Position numbers and translations under genes: made by a program. Below are positions 1 through 10,578 of a stretch of DNA of 23,688 nucleotides, one piece after another. Numbering within the stretch: position 1 is the first letter of the stretch; each line of letters starts with the position of its first letter. The notes under the pieces were generated by a model. It did no database searches. It was not told the DNA's origin and worked only from the letters and a program-made list of their open reading frames with translations. The DNA comes from Ulva prolifera (Eukaryota; Chlorophyta; Ulvophyceae; Ulvales; Ulvaceae): NCBI GenBank assembly GCA_023078555.1, contig JALAAN010000031.1:1-23688 (forward strand), given 5' to 3'.

Positions 1-161
1 ACTGTGTGAGCGGTGTGCCATGCCTGCTGTGCTGCGTGACCACCTCGCGTGCCATTCGATCCGTGGCTTACCACATCGAGGCTGTGCGTTGCCGCGCTGC
101 GTCGTAGGCGGCGCGTCACACAGCGTGAGGCTCGGGGCGCAGTCCACCCGGCGGTGTGCAG
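1..161 (+). other. Probable 3' part of an RME-8 intron
   Basis: No frame here continues the RME-8 protein. A good acceptor (GTGTGCAG) ends at 161 and the conserved block '...EAQYEIEMCLRAMAAVYSVH' opens directly after it in phase 0. The intron's donor lies at or beyond the left edge. Confidence 0.6.
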
Positions 162-3100
162 GGGCCGGCGACGAAGGAGGGCGCGGAGGCGCAGTACGAG
201 ATCGAGATGTGCCTGCGCGCCATGGCGGCCGTGTACAGCGTGCACGCGCACCACGTCGGCCCGTGCAAGGGCGTCCCGTACCTCCTGTCCATCCTCGACG
301 GCGCCGAGTCGGCCGCGCTGCGCGAGCGCATGGTCGCGCTCGTCGTGGCGCTGGTGTCGCCGGAGGCGGCCGCCGCGGCGCGCCGGCGCGGCCGAGAAGG
401 CGGCCGCGGCCGCGCGCGCCAACGGCGGCGAGATCATGGCCGCCGGCGGCGTGCAGCTGCTCGTGGAGCTCGCGGCGATGGCGCACCTGCAGACGGACGT
501 CGGGCCGGTCGGCAAGGGCGGGCCGGCGCTGCTCATGGACCACGCGCAGAGCGACGCCGACGCGGTCGCGAGCTGGTGGTACTACCCCGGCGAGGTGCCC
601 CCGCCAGCCGAGGGCGCCGATCCTGGTGCGCAGCCCACGATCCCGCATGCAGGTGTGTGTTCACAGGGGGTCCAGGGCGGTGAATGTCGCGCTGGGTTGA
701 TACCGCTCGCGGGTTTCTGTGGCGTGGCTGGCCTGGGGCACGCCGAGTCACGTGAACGGTGGCCCCATCGTGCGAGTGCTGACGGTGGGGCGCCGCTGCA
801 GATGAGGCACCTGGCGCGGGCACGCCCGCATGCATCGGGCCGGTCGCCTGCCGCGCGCTCCTCGCCAAGGTCCGCGACGGCAGCCTCCCCCCTCCGCACA
901 CGTCTGGGCGCCCGGCATGGCCACCCCGAAGGTCCTCACCTCCGTGCGGCAGCTGCGCTGGCTGCTCGCGAAGGGCGCCGCCGCGCGCTGGAAGCAGCTC
1001 GCGCACGCGTGCATGTCCGGCATCCTCGCCCTCATCGCGCAGGCCCCGGTCCGGAGGACGCGACCGAGAGCCCCGTCGTGCCGCTGCCGAACGTCATCCG
1101 GCACCTCTCGAGCCCCGCGTGCCTGCCGCACGTCGTGCAGCTGCTGCTGACGCAGGACCCGATGCTCTGCGGACGCCTCTCCGTGACGCTGCAACGTCGC
1201 CGCCAGCCACTCGCAGGTGCGCCGCGGCCCATGCATGCATGCAGCGCGCCCCCCGGGCGGCTCGCCGCGCACCACCGGTGCACACCTCCGCCACCCCAAC
1301 CTGCGCTCACACCTGACCGACCCGATATCCACCCTTCCGCCGGGTGTGCCGTCGGTTGGCCACCCGCGGCCGGCGCATTGGCGGCCATTGCGCCCGGACG
1401 CCCCACAGCGTAGCACCTGTGTGGAGCAGCCGCGGACAGTGGCGGCGGTGGCGTGCAGGTGATGCACCGGCTGTACACCACGGGGGCCTTCTTCTTCGCC
1501 GTCGCCTACATCGGCCGCGACCTCCTGCCCGTCGGCCAGCTGCTGCACGCGACGCACGCGGAGCAGGTCTTCCAGGGCGTGCAGGACCCCGCGCTGCGCG
1601 CCTCGCTGCCCGTCGGCGAGCGCAGCATCCTCGGCAACCTCCTCCCGGAGAGCCTCCTCTACCAGCTCGAGACGCACGGGCCCAAGGCCTTCGCGGAGCA
1701 GATGACGCGGTGCGCGCCCCTCTTGCCCCTCTAGCCATGGGGGGGGGTCCTGCAGCCTCTAGCGGTGGTGGCCGCCAGTGCATTACCGGCGGCCGCAGTT
1801 CTGCAGCGTGCTGTGTGCTGTGGCCGTTGACATGCCTGTGGCACGATGCCGCAAGCATGCGTGGCAACACATACAGCCGTTGCAGCGCCTCTCGTGTGAA
1901 ACAAATACTTTGATTGCATTCAAGAACACCACAGCAGACTGCGCAGCATCTCAACACAAGTCTAACGAAATTCAGGCACCAAATACACAGCTTGCCTGAG
2001 GGCAGAACACCCCCGGCCCCTCGTGTGCTCTGCAGGAAGCGCGCGCTCCCTGCTCCAGCATGTGCCTGCGGCATTGCCTCTTCCGCCCCGGCCCCTGCAC
2101 TCACTGGCAGCCCCCCCCCCCCCCCCCCCCCCACGGCCCCTGCACCGCAACCCGCGCGGTGTGTGCAGGCAGGTCGACGACCCGGAGGTGCTGTGGTCGC
2201 AGGCGATGCGCGAGGAGGAGCTGCTCCCGGCCGTGCACACCCACCTCGGCGCGCTGCCGCTGCGCCTGCGCGACCACGTCCTCTCGCGCTACGACTACCA
2301 GCCGATGCCCCCGATGGCCTACTCCGCCCTCAAGGGCGAGCTCTGGTGCTTCCGCTACTACCTGCGCAAGCTGTGCACGCCAGAGCACGAGCGCCACCCG
2401 CTCGTCGACCCCGTCCGCTTCCGTAACGTGCGCCGCGCCCCAGCTGCATGCGTGCGTGTTGCTTCGCGGGGGGAACGCCCCGTTTGTCGCCGGCGGCTGC
2501 GACCGTGTCTGCGGCACTCTGCGCGCGCGCCGAGGTCGAACGCGCCATGCCTGCGGCGGCGCTCGTGCCGCTGCGTAGATGCACTGCAGGGATAGCACAC
2601 TGAGCCCCATCATGATGCGTGGCGCTGTGTATGAGTCACACTGCAGTCGTGGGCGGGGCGGGATACAGCGGCGCCGGACGCATGCAGGAGATCGTGGCGG
2701 AGTGGCGCAAGGAGATGGCACGCGAGGCCGCCGACTTTTCGCAGGCCGACGCGCTCGACCTTATGGCCATCGCGCCCGCCGACGTCGAGGGCGCCTCGCC
2801 GGAGGCGATGATGGACATCCTGAAGAAGGCGTACCGGCGGCAGGCCCTGCGGCTGCACCCTGACAAGAACCCTGACGGCCCGGAACCGTTCCTGAAGATG
2901 CAGCGCGCGTACCAGGCGCTGATGGCGATGGCCCAGGGCGAGGCCGAGGTCGGCGGCGGCCCCCGGCCCGCACGCATCTCGCTCCTCCTGCGCGCACAGT
3001 GCCTGCTGCACCGCCGCGAGCCCGACGTGCTCGGGGAGTTCACGTACCCGGCGTACGACACGCTGCTCGCGCTGCTGCACGCGACGATGGCGGAGGGGCT

Positions 3101-6100
3101 CGAGCACGAGCACGTGCAGCTCTGCCTCGAGCTGACATGGCTCACGCTCAACGCGTGCCCGGACAACGCGCCCTTCCTCGGCGACAAGGGCGCCGTGCCG
3201 GTGCTCGCGGCGCTGCTGCAGCAGTGCCGGGACGCCGTGCCGGCGGACGCGCCGGCGAGCGCGGACCACGTCGTGCTCGCGACGCTCACGCTGCGCGCGC
3301 TGGCGCTCGTGCTGCAGTCCGGGGACGCGCGGTCGGTCGTGGAGGAGCTGCCGGGCGGCGACCGCGCGGCGTTCCTGCGGAACCTGCTGTGGACGGCCGA
3401 GCTGCCGCGCGCGACCAACGCGGCGGCGGCGGCGGTCGCGACGATCGCGGCCGCCGTCGCGTCGGAGCCGCTGCGGCAGGAGCTGCTCGGGATGGCGGTG
3501 CTGTCGACGCTCTTCACCCGCATGCTGCTGTGCGCCCCCTGCACGCTGGCCTGCAGAGAGAGTTGCAGATGTGCATTCCAGAGTGCTCCGGCTTCAGGGT
3601 GTACGTTGCACGCTAAATGTCGGCCCGATGCTCGTGAGGCGTCAGAGCGGTGCAACGTGACAGTTGCGTCGACCTCTGCAGATCTGGCGTGACACACCGG
3701 CCGCGGGTGCTCCGCCCCTCACGATACCTCGGCCTCACGCACACCTCAATGCACAAGCGTTCCCGTGTGTGAACTACGTCCCCATTTGGCACCCCTGGTG
3801 ATTTGGCGCCGAGACGTGTGCAGCATGTGGCCAGCATACCCAGGTCAGTGCAGCGCCGGCAGCAGTGCGAATACGAAAACGGGAGAGAGTTACCACCCGG
3901 GGCGGTGCAGGTTCAACGTCACGGAGGCGGTGGAGGACGACGTGGACATCCTGGAGCTGCGCGGCGGCGGCGCCGAGGCGCAGCAGGTGTCGGCGAAGCG
4001 CAAGGCCGCGCAGGAGACGGTCGCGGCGCCGGCGGCGGACAACACGCTCGCGACCAAGGCCGCCGCCGCGCTGCAGGCCCTCGCCGGCCTCAGCGGCGAT
4101 GTCCTCCCCGATGCCCAGGAGCGTCCTGTACGCCCTGGCCCACACGACCCATGCCTGCCATGCATGCGCGTGTGCATTTTTGCACTGCTAGCCACATACA
4201 CAGAGACCCTGCTTCCGATCGGGTGCCATTCCAACCTCTCAAGCCGCAACCCGCCCGCGGCATCTTTGCCCCGGACCAATCCGATTTCGTTGACGGTGGT
4301 TGTTTTGGGTTTCCCGGACAGCGCGCGTGTGCGGGGTGTGACGTCGGGGCGGTGGCTACAGGTGCAAGGCGCCGTGCGTGCGCTCCTCACGCCGTACCTG
4401 TACCGGCGCCTCGCGGACGCCGCGGACCACGTGGAGCTGCTGTCGGTCATCACCGCGGAGCGCAGCTCGCCGCTCGTCGTGTGGACGCCGGCGATGCGCA
4501 CGCAGCTGCGCGGCGTGCTCACCGCGCACCGCGAGGCGCAGCCCGTGTCGGCGGAAGCCCTCGCAGACTTGGCCGCCTTCCGCTACACCGAGGTCGAGCA
4601 CGAGCTCGTGGTGGAGGAGGTGTACGTGCGCCTGTTCGTCGAGGTGCGCCCCCGCATGCACGCACGCCCGCTGCAGCCGACTCCACCCCGCCGACCCTGT
4701 CGTCCGCTCCACGACCGAATACCTCGCGGCCTCACATGTGTCAGATACGGGACATCAAAGATGTTGGAGCGCCCGGTTGACGCAGAGCGCATGCATGGCG
4801 GCGGACGGCGGACTGAGTGCAGCCTGCCGTGCAGGACCCGACGTTCAGCGAGCTGCAGAGCAAGGCGCTGCCGCTGTTCCTGGGGCTCGAGAAGCACCTG
4901 CACTTTGCGGTGTGCGCCGAGCCGGCCGCGCTGCCGGCCGCGCTGCGGCCGAGCGCCGCCTGCGCGTACGAGGACGACGGCCCCGTGCTCACCGGCGACG
5001 ACTCGGCCGAGCTGCCGCGCGTGCGGCGCCACCTGGACATCGCGTTCCAGGCCGCGCACGCGCTGCTGACGTCGGCGACGTACTCCGCCGAGCTGCGGGG
5101 CTCGCTCGCGACCCCGCGCGCGCTCGCGCCGCTCATCTGCTGGGCGATGAAACCCTGCGTCGACCACGAGACGGTCGCGGGGGGGGGCACGCAGCGCGGC
5201 GAGGAGGTGGCGGGGCTGACGCGCCGCGGCGCGGAGGCGAGCCTGGGGATGCTGGAGGAGGGCACGCGCGTGCCGGACGTCAAGGCGGAGCTCGCCGGGC
5301 TGTCCGGCACGCCGACGGCGGCGTCGGTGTGCTCCGCGACGGTGCACGTGCTCTTCTGCACGCTGCACTCGCCATGCTCCCGCACCGCGCAGCGCACCGC
5401 GCTGCGAGTGATGGCCGCGCTGTCCGACTCGACGGAGTTTGCGCGCGTCGCGCTCGACGACGGCGGCTACGTGCTGCTCCTCGACATCATCTTCTCGCGC
5501 GCGCCGCCGGGCATGTCGGTGGACGAGGTCGCGGAGGACACCGGCGTGCGCGCGCTGACGGTCGACGCGCTCGCCGGCCTCCTCGGCCACCAGAGCGCGC
5601 ACCAGGCGCGGCTCGAGCAGGAGGTGCTGCGGCTGGTGCCGGCCGCGATGCTCGCGCGGCTGCGCGCCTCGCCGGAGGGCGCGCGCGCCGTCATCACGGA
5701 CTCCGTGGACGCCGGGGTCGACACGCCGGAGCTCGTGTGGACGGACGAGATGCATGAGCGCACGTCAGAGCGGCTCGGCGACCTCGCGGCGGCGGTGCGC
5801 GGCGCGATGGTCTCGGGCACGCCGTGGGCGCTCACCCCGGAACACCACATCGTGCACCCGGAGCTCGAGTACGACCTCTTCGTCGGCGGGGTCTACCTGC
5901 GCCGCTTCCTCGACACGAGCAAGGCGTCGAGCGGCGCGGAGCTGAGCGACCCCCGCGCCTTCCTCGACGGCGTGATGCTCGAGCTGCATGCGTGCACGGA
6001 CGCGGAGCTCGCGGCGGCCGCGCGCGGCGGCCCGGCCACGCCGACGGCCGAGGGCGTCGCGAGCACGCAGGACATCATCCTCATGCTCGGCCGCGCCGCG

Positions 6101-7647
6101 GAGCTCGCGCTCGGCCGGTACTCCGGCCTGCCGCAGCACGCAGCACAGCAGGGGTACGCGGAGTGGCTCGTGGCGCGCGCGCCGCAGCTCGGCGCGACGC
6201 CGGAGCTCCAGGCCGTCGGCGGCAGCCTGCTGCGCATCCTGCTGCAGCTGTCCCTCGCCCCGGTGTCGGCGCAGCGCCTCGCGGCGCCGGCGCCGGCGCT
6301 CGTGCCCGCGATGCGCTCATGCGTGCCGTGGAACCTCGCGTCCGCGATCTTCGCGCTCGACGTCGTGCGGTGCACCCTGCACGACACGAACCCTGACCGC
6401 GACGAGATCATGAGCCAGGCGGTGACGCACGGCTTCGTCGCGCAGCTGCTCGGGCTGCTGGAGCCGGGTGTGGATGACCTGCCGGGCGACCTCGTGCCCC
6501 CGGGGTACGTCGCGCGTGCAGGCGTCGACTCGGATGCCGCCGCCAAGGCCGACAGCGACTACGTCCGCAACCTCGTCGTCGAGATCCTCCACAAGCTCGC
6601 CAAGTCCGACGCCTATGGCGAACCCGTGCGTTTTTCCTCCTGTTGCGAAAGGCGCTGCTCCAGTGCCTTGGTGCCTCTCGTGCTCTTGTCACGTGCATGG
6701 CGTGTGGACCATTGTGTTGTGCTGGACTTTTTGCACCTGTGTCCAATGCATGAGGCACATGCATTGTGCGGCGCAGCGTAAAACAGCCGGACGGCGTGCA
6801 GGTTGGGGAGGTGCTGGCGGAGCACCAGGGGGTGTGGCAGAAGCACCAGCGGCACTCCGGCGTCATCAACACGTCGGCGAACGGCGCCGCCCGCGCCACG
6901 CCGGTCGCGAACCTGCTGCGCGGCCCCACCTCTGCCACCGTCTTTGCACTGCCGCCGCCGCCGTCGCAGACGACGCTCCTCATCATGAGCTCCGCAGCCG
7001 CACAGCAGGACGCGGCACGCGCGCACGGTCGTGCCGCCGAGAGCGCCGCCAACGGCGCCGTGTCCACCGCGGCACGCATCAACGCCGAATCGGCCGCCGC
7101 TGCGGCCGCCGCGGAGGCCGCGTCCCGCAAGAACGCGCCCGTCCCGCCTCCCCCGGCGACGAAGGTCCCGTACAGCAACCCCCGCAGCGCCTCCAACTCC
7201 CCCATGCATGCGGGGCGCTCCCAGCCGGGCTCGCCGTTCGGCGGCCTCGACCCGTTTGCGTCGATGCATCCCGGCCCGGCCATGGCCTCCTCGCCGATGG
7301 CGGCGCGGCAGCCCGCGCCCGCCCCTCCGCCGCCGCCGGCGGCCGAGTTTGATCCGTTTGCGGACATCGCGGCGGCCGTGGCGGCGCCGGCGCCGGTCGC
7401 GCGTCCCAACTCCCTTGCATCCGTGCTCACCGCGCAGGCGGCGCGGAGCACCAACGCGGCTACAGACCCTCTGTCCGGTGGCGCGAGCCCGATGACGCTC
7501 TCACCGATGAAGTCGCAGCCGCAGGATCCGTTTGCGTTGCCGGGCGGCTCGCTGCCGCTGGCCAACAGCCGCTCGTCCCTGGGGCAGCAGGCGAGCCAGG
7601 CCGCGGCGGCAGCGGCCGATGATGCTGACTTTGACCCCCTCGCTTAG
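162..7647 (+). CDS. GRV2: DNAJC13/RME-8/GRV2-type endosomal DnaJ protein, C-terminal ~1,800 residues (5' end off window)
   Basis: RME-8 proteins are very large peripheral endosomal J-proteins that recruit Hsc70 for clathrin and retromer dynamics. Exons by phase matching: 162-625, 802-1216, 1459-1709, 2169-2422, 2647-3529, 3911-4127, 4362-4643, 4835-6625, 6802-7647. The J domain is in exon 5, with 'AYRRQALRLHPDKNPDG' and the HPD triad at 2856-2864. Family blocks seen elsewhere are 'LYTTGAFFFAVAYIG' (exon 3), 'LWCFRYYLRKLC' (exon 4), 'GVYLRRFLDTSK' (exon 8) and 'LPPPPSQ' (exon 9). About 220 residues of Ala/Pro-rich sequence follow that usual plant C-terminus and carry three DPF motifs. Exons 1-2 need four frame changes (near 365-395, 885-897, 1043-1055, 1185-1193) to keep the family alignment, whereas exons 3-9 read cleanly. 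The N-terminal third is missing to the left. Assignment is secure; the exon 1-2 frame and exact borders are less so. Confidence 0.94.
2111..2132 (+). repeat. 22-nt poly(C) tract in RME-8 intron 3
   Basis: An uninterrupted run of 22 C lies 36 nt before the acceptor used by exon 4 (AG at 2167-2168). In the sense strand it could serve as the pyrimidine tract of this 459-nt intron. Its exact length is doubtful because such runs are hard to sequence. Confidence 0.9.
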
Positions 7648-7792
7648 CCGTAGGCGCATGATGCCGCGTGGGCGGCCATCGGTAGATGGTAGACGTTGTG
7701 TAGGCAGTGCCGTGGTATCTGTTACTTACTTTCCTTGTTGCGGCGCGCCCCGGGCCCGGGACGCACAGGTATCTCAAATAATGTACCCACGT

Positions 7793-7862
7793 ACATTCAC
7801 GACTGCGCCACCTGTCAGCACCCACGCACATTCACGACCGCGCCACCTGTCAGCACCCATGC
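7793..7862. repeat. 35-bp direct tandem duplication
   Basis: The unit beginning ACATTCACGAC occurs at 7793-7827 and again at 7828-7862 with two mismatches (T/C at position 12 and C/T at position 33). Directly downstream, ACAGGTGG (7868-7875) is the reverse complement of CCACCTGT inside the second unit (7843-7850), so a stem with a 17-nt loop is possible. Confidence 0.9.
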
Positions 7863-7918
7863 ATTGCACAGGTGGCAGAGGCACCTCCGCCACAGCAGTC
7901 GCTCTGTCATGTGATCTG

Positions 7919-7923
7919 TTACA
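7919..7923 (-). terminator. Candidate green-algal poly(A) signal TGTAA for ArgJ
   Basis: TTACA on the plus strand reads TGTAA on the minus strand, about 200 nt past the ArgJ stop. TGTAA is the usual chlorophyte polyadenylation signal. A 5-mer can occur by chance, so this is only suggestive. Confidence 0.35.
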
Positions 7924-8123
7924 CGTCGACTCCACACCACGACTACCGGTCACCCATGCCAAACACCCGGTCTCATCTGCGATTCCCCTCAAGCCACGAC
8001 TATGCGTGCACCGGAGACAGAATCCGCACTCCTTCCGCCCAGACGCTTGCGCCACCGGCAGCGGCGGAGTGCCCACAACGCGGCACCCCGCTCCGACTCA
8101 TGCGTGCATCATCCCCAGGCGTG

Positions 8124-10578
8124 TCACGTCGTGTACTCCGCGTTGATGCGCACGTAGTCGTACGACAGGTCACACCCCCACGCCTGTCCGGAGGCCTCGC
8201 CGCCGCCGATGCGGACCTCGACCTCCACGGTGCCGTGCCGCCCGGTCACCTCCGCGAGGTACCCTGATGCCGCCGCTGCGTCAAAGTCGAGCGGCTGGCC
8301 CTTCTCCATCAGCGCAAACGGCCCGAGCTTCACCCCGAGGTCGTCCTGGCTGAAGTCCGCCCCTGCACACGCCACCCGCGCCCTCGGTGTCTGTGGTGTG
8401 CTGCTCCAGTGTGCATGCATGTTGGGTGAATCTCCCGATCGAGGCTTTGCAGTGCCAATGCGCCTGGTTGTATGCTTTGCTGCGAGCTGCTGTAGACTGT
8501 TATGCTGCACCCGCCGTACACACGGCCGATCGTCCGACCTCAGCAGCGCACCGGAGTACCCTGCGGCGCACGCGATGCGGCCCCAGTTGGGGTCGTGGCC
8601 GAAGATCGCGGCCTTCGTGAGCGACGAGGCGGCGACCGACTTGGCGACCGTCAGCGCGTCGTCCGCGCTCGCGGCGCCGACGCACGTCACCTCGAGCAGG
8701 CACGTTGCGCCCTCGCCGTCCCACGCGATCGCCTTGGCCAGGCCCTGCAGCACGGCCGTCATCGCGGCCTCGAGCCGCTGCGCCGCCTCGCTGCCGCCGT
8801 CCGAGATCTCGGCGTTGCCGGCGGCGCCGCTCGCGAGCGCGAGCACCGTGTCGTTCGTCGACGTGTCGCCGTCCACCGTAATCTGCACACCACGGCCAGG
8901 GTGGACAGTGCAGCCACGTGTGGCCACGCTGCCGGCGATTCACCGCTGGGACCGCTTTGGTACAGCACAGCTTGTGCGCTCGCGTTCCGACTGGATGCCG
9001 GGGAATCGCCGCACATGTGGTCAACGGACAGATCAGGTATCACCGTGCCGACTCCGACCGTGCAGCTGCACTGACCCCCCTCCGGGACGCACACAGCGTC
9101 AGTGTCGGCGGTGTCCGCAGCACAGCGCGGCGTGCGACGAACTCAGCAGCACAGCAAGCAGGCAGGCGGTTAGGCGCGCACGGCGTTGAAGGAGCGGACG
9201 ACCGCGCGCTTCAGCATCGCGCTCCACACGGCCGGCGCGACCGCCGCGTCGCACGTCAGCAGGCCGAGCATCGTCGCCATGTTGGGGTGGATCATGCCGC
9301 TGCCCTTCGCCATGCCCCCGAGCCGCACCGTCGCGTCCCCGAGGTCGACCTCGACCGCGCAGCTCTTTGACACCAGATCTGCACAGCACCGCCCTCCAGA
9401 TTCCACAGCACGAGATTCCACAGCACGCCTGGGCCGCTCGTCAGCTGATGTATCCGTCTGCGCGCCCATGCTGGGATGACCGTCTGGAACACGAGCAGGA
9501 GACGGCACAAATATTGCAGAGGCGGCTGCGGCGCAAGGGCGCCGTCACCAGAAACATCTCGAGAATTGATGGCGGCAGATTGTGCTGATGAGGGCCGAGG
9601 GTGTGCTGTGGCGATGCCGTGGCGCACATGCATGTGCGGGGGGGCCACGGAGGGCTCGGAGGAGGGAAAGAGGGCCCGCACCGGTGGTGGTGATGGCGAC
9701 TGCAGCACGCTGCGCGCACTCCGCGTCGGTTCCGAGGTTGCCGGCCAGGGTGGGCAGCGCGGCCTGCAGGGCGTCGAGCTTGATGCGGCGGCCGATGACG
9801 CCTGTGGACATGATGAGCACGTCGCCGGCGGCGCAGCCGAGCTCCGCTGCGAGCTGCTGCTGCGACGCCACCGCGTCGGCCATGCCCAGGTCGCCCGTGG
9901 CCGCGTTGGCTTGACCTGCGTTCGTGAGCACCTGCATGCTGGTTTGAGCCTTGCACATCCCGCCAGCCACCTCCAGACGGCATGCCTTCAAACCCCGTCA
10001 GAGGGCTCGGACAGCACGTCATAGAGAGGAATACCGAAGGTGAGCATGGGCATGGCATGGGGGCGTTGAGGCGCACGGCTTTGACGCTGGAGCTGTTCTC
10101 TGCCAGGACCTGCTTGCAGACGGTCACCGGTGCGGCACACATCACGTTCTGCGTGAAGGCGCCGGCCGCTACTGCGCCCTCTTCACACACTATCAGCGCT
10201 AGGTCCGCCTTTGTGCCGGCACGCATGGCCGAGTACATGCCGTTGCCCTTGAAGCCTTTCGGAGCTAGGACCGCGCCGGGAATCTCCTTCCAGGTGTCAC
10301 CGCCTTCCGGCACCAGCAGCGGCGCGGACTCCATGCCGAAGAACTCATCTTCGAAGCCTACTTTGCAGCGGCAGGCGAGTGCGCGCCTGCGTGGCCCCGC
10401 AGCGTGAGGCGCGCGTCCCCAGCCTGCAAGCCAGAAACCACCACAGTTCAAACCACGGCGCCAGCAGCGCACTCCGGGGCGCCCACCGTCCTGCTGAATG
10501 TAGAATTTCGGATGGCTGCAGGAGCAAGGCCGCACCTGGCGTGCATGGCGCAGTGCGCGTGATGCGATGAGACAGCAT
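8124..10578 (-). CDS. argJ: ArgJ: bifunctional glutamate N-acetyltransferase / ornithine acetyltransferase, probably plastidic
   Basis: It moves the acetyl group from N-acetylornithine to glutamate in the cyclic arginine pathway. Exons in transcript order: 10578-10536, 10423-10077, 9931-9682, 9378-9182, 8882-8552, 8362-8124. All junction phases agree and give 468 residues, close to the usual plant length. Conserved blocks: '[18 protein letters not shown]', '[13 protein letters not shown]', '[17 protein letters not shown]', '[11 protein letters not shown]', '[17 protein letters not shown]', and the end '[18 protein letters not shown]'. The family nucleophile, freed by self-cleavage into two chains, is the Thr in 'MATML' (codon at 9272-9274). 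The first ~35 residues, rich in Arg, Ala and Ser with few acids and ending near 'ALACRC', look like a chloroplast transit peptide. I chose ATG 10578 because splicing from it reaches the conserved frame in phase. The first small exon is the least certain part. Confidence 0.96.

Larger units (their letters stand above)
7648..8123. other. Spacer between convergent RME-8 and ArgJ genes
   Basis: It holds both 3' untranslated regions. I see a 35-bp tandem duplication (7793-7862), a nearby inverted repeat and a minus-strand TGTAA, but no convincing coding sequence. Confidence 0.7.

Noticed and set aside
4583..5755. 390-codon minus-strand open frame opposite RME-8 exons 7-8
   Set aside because: Arg/His-rich shadow of the true sense frame, running across a predicted intron (4644-4834).
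4378..5757. 459-codon plus-strand open frame overlapping RME-8
   Set aside because: Arg/Ala/Gly-rich alternative frame of exons 7-8; the family alignment follows the other frames.
6408..7565. 385-codon minus-strand open frame opposite RME-8 exons 8-9
   Set aside because: It is antisense to well-supported RME-8 sequence. Its Gly/Ala/Arg-rich product is what the complement of GC-rich codons gives. No domain recognised.
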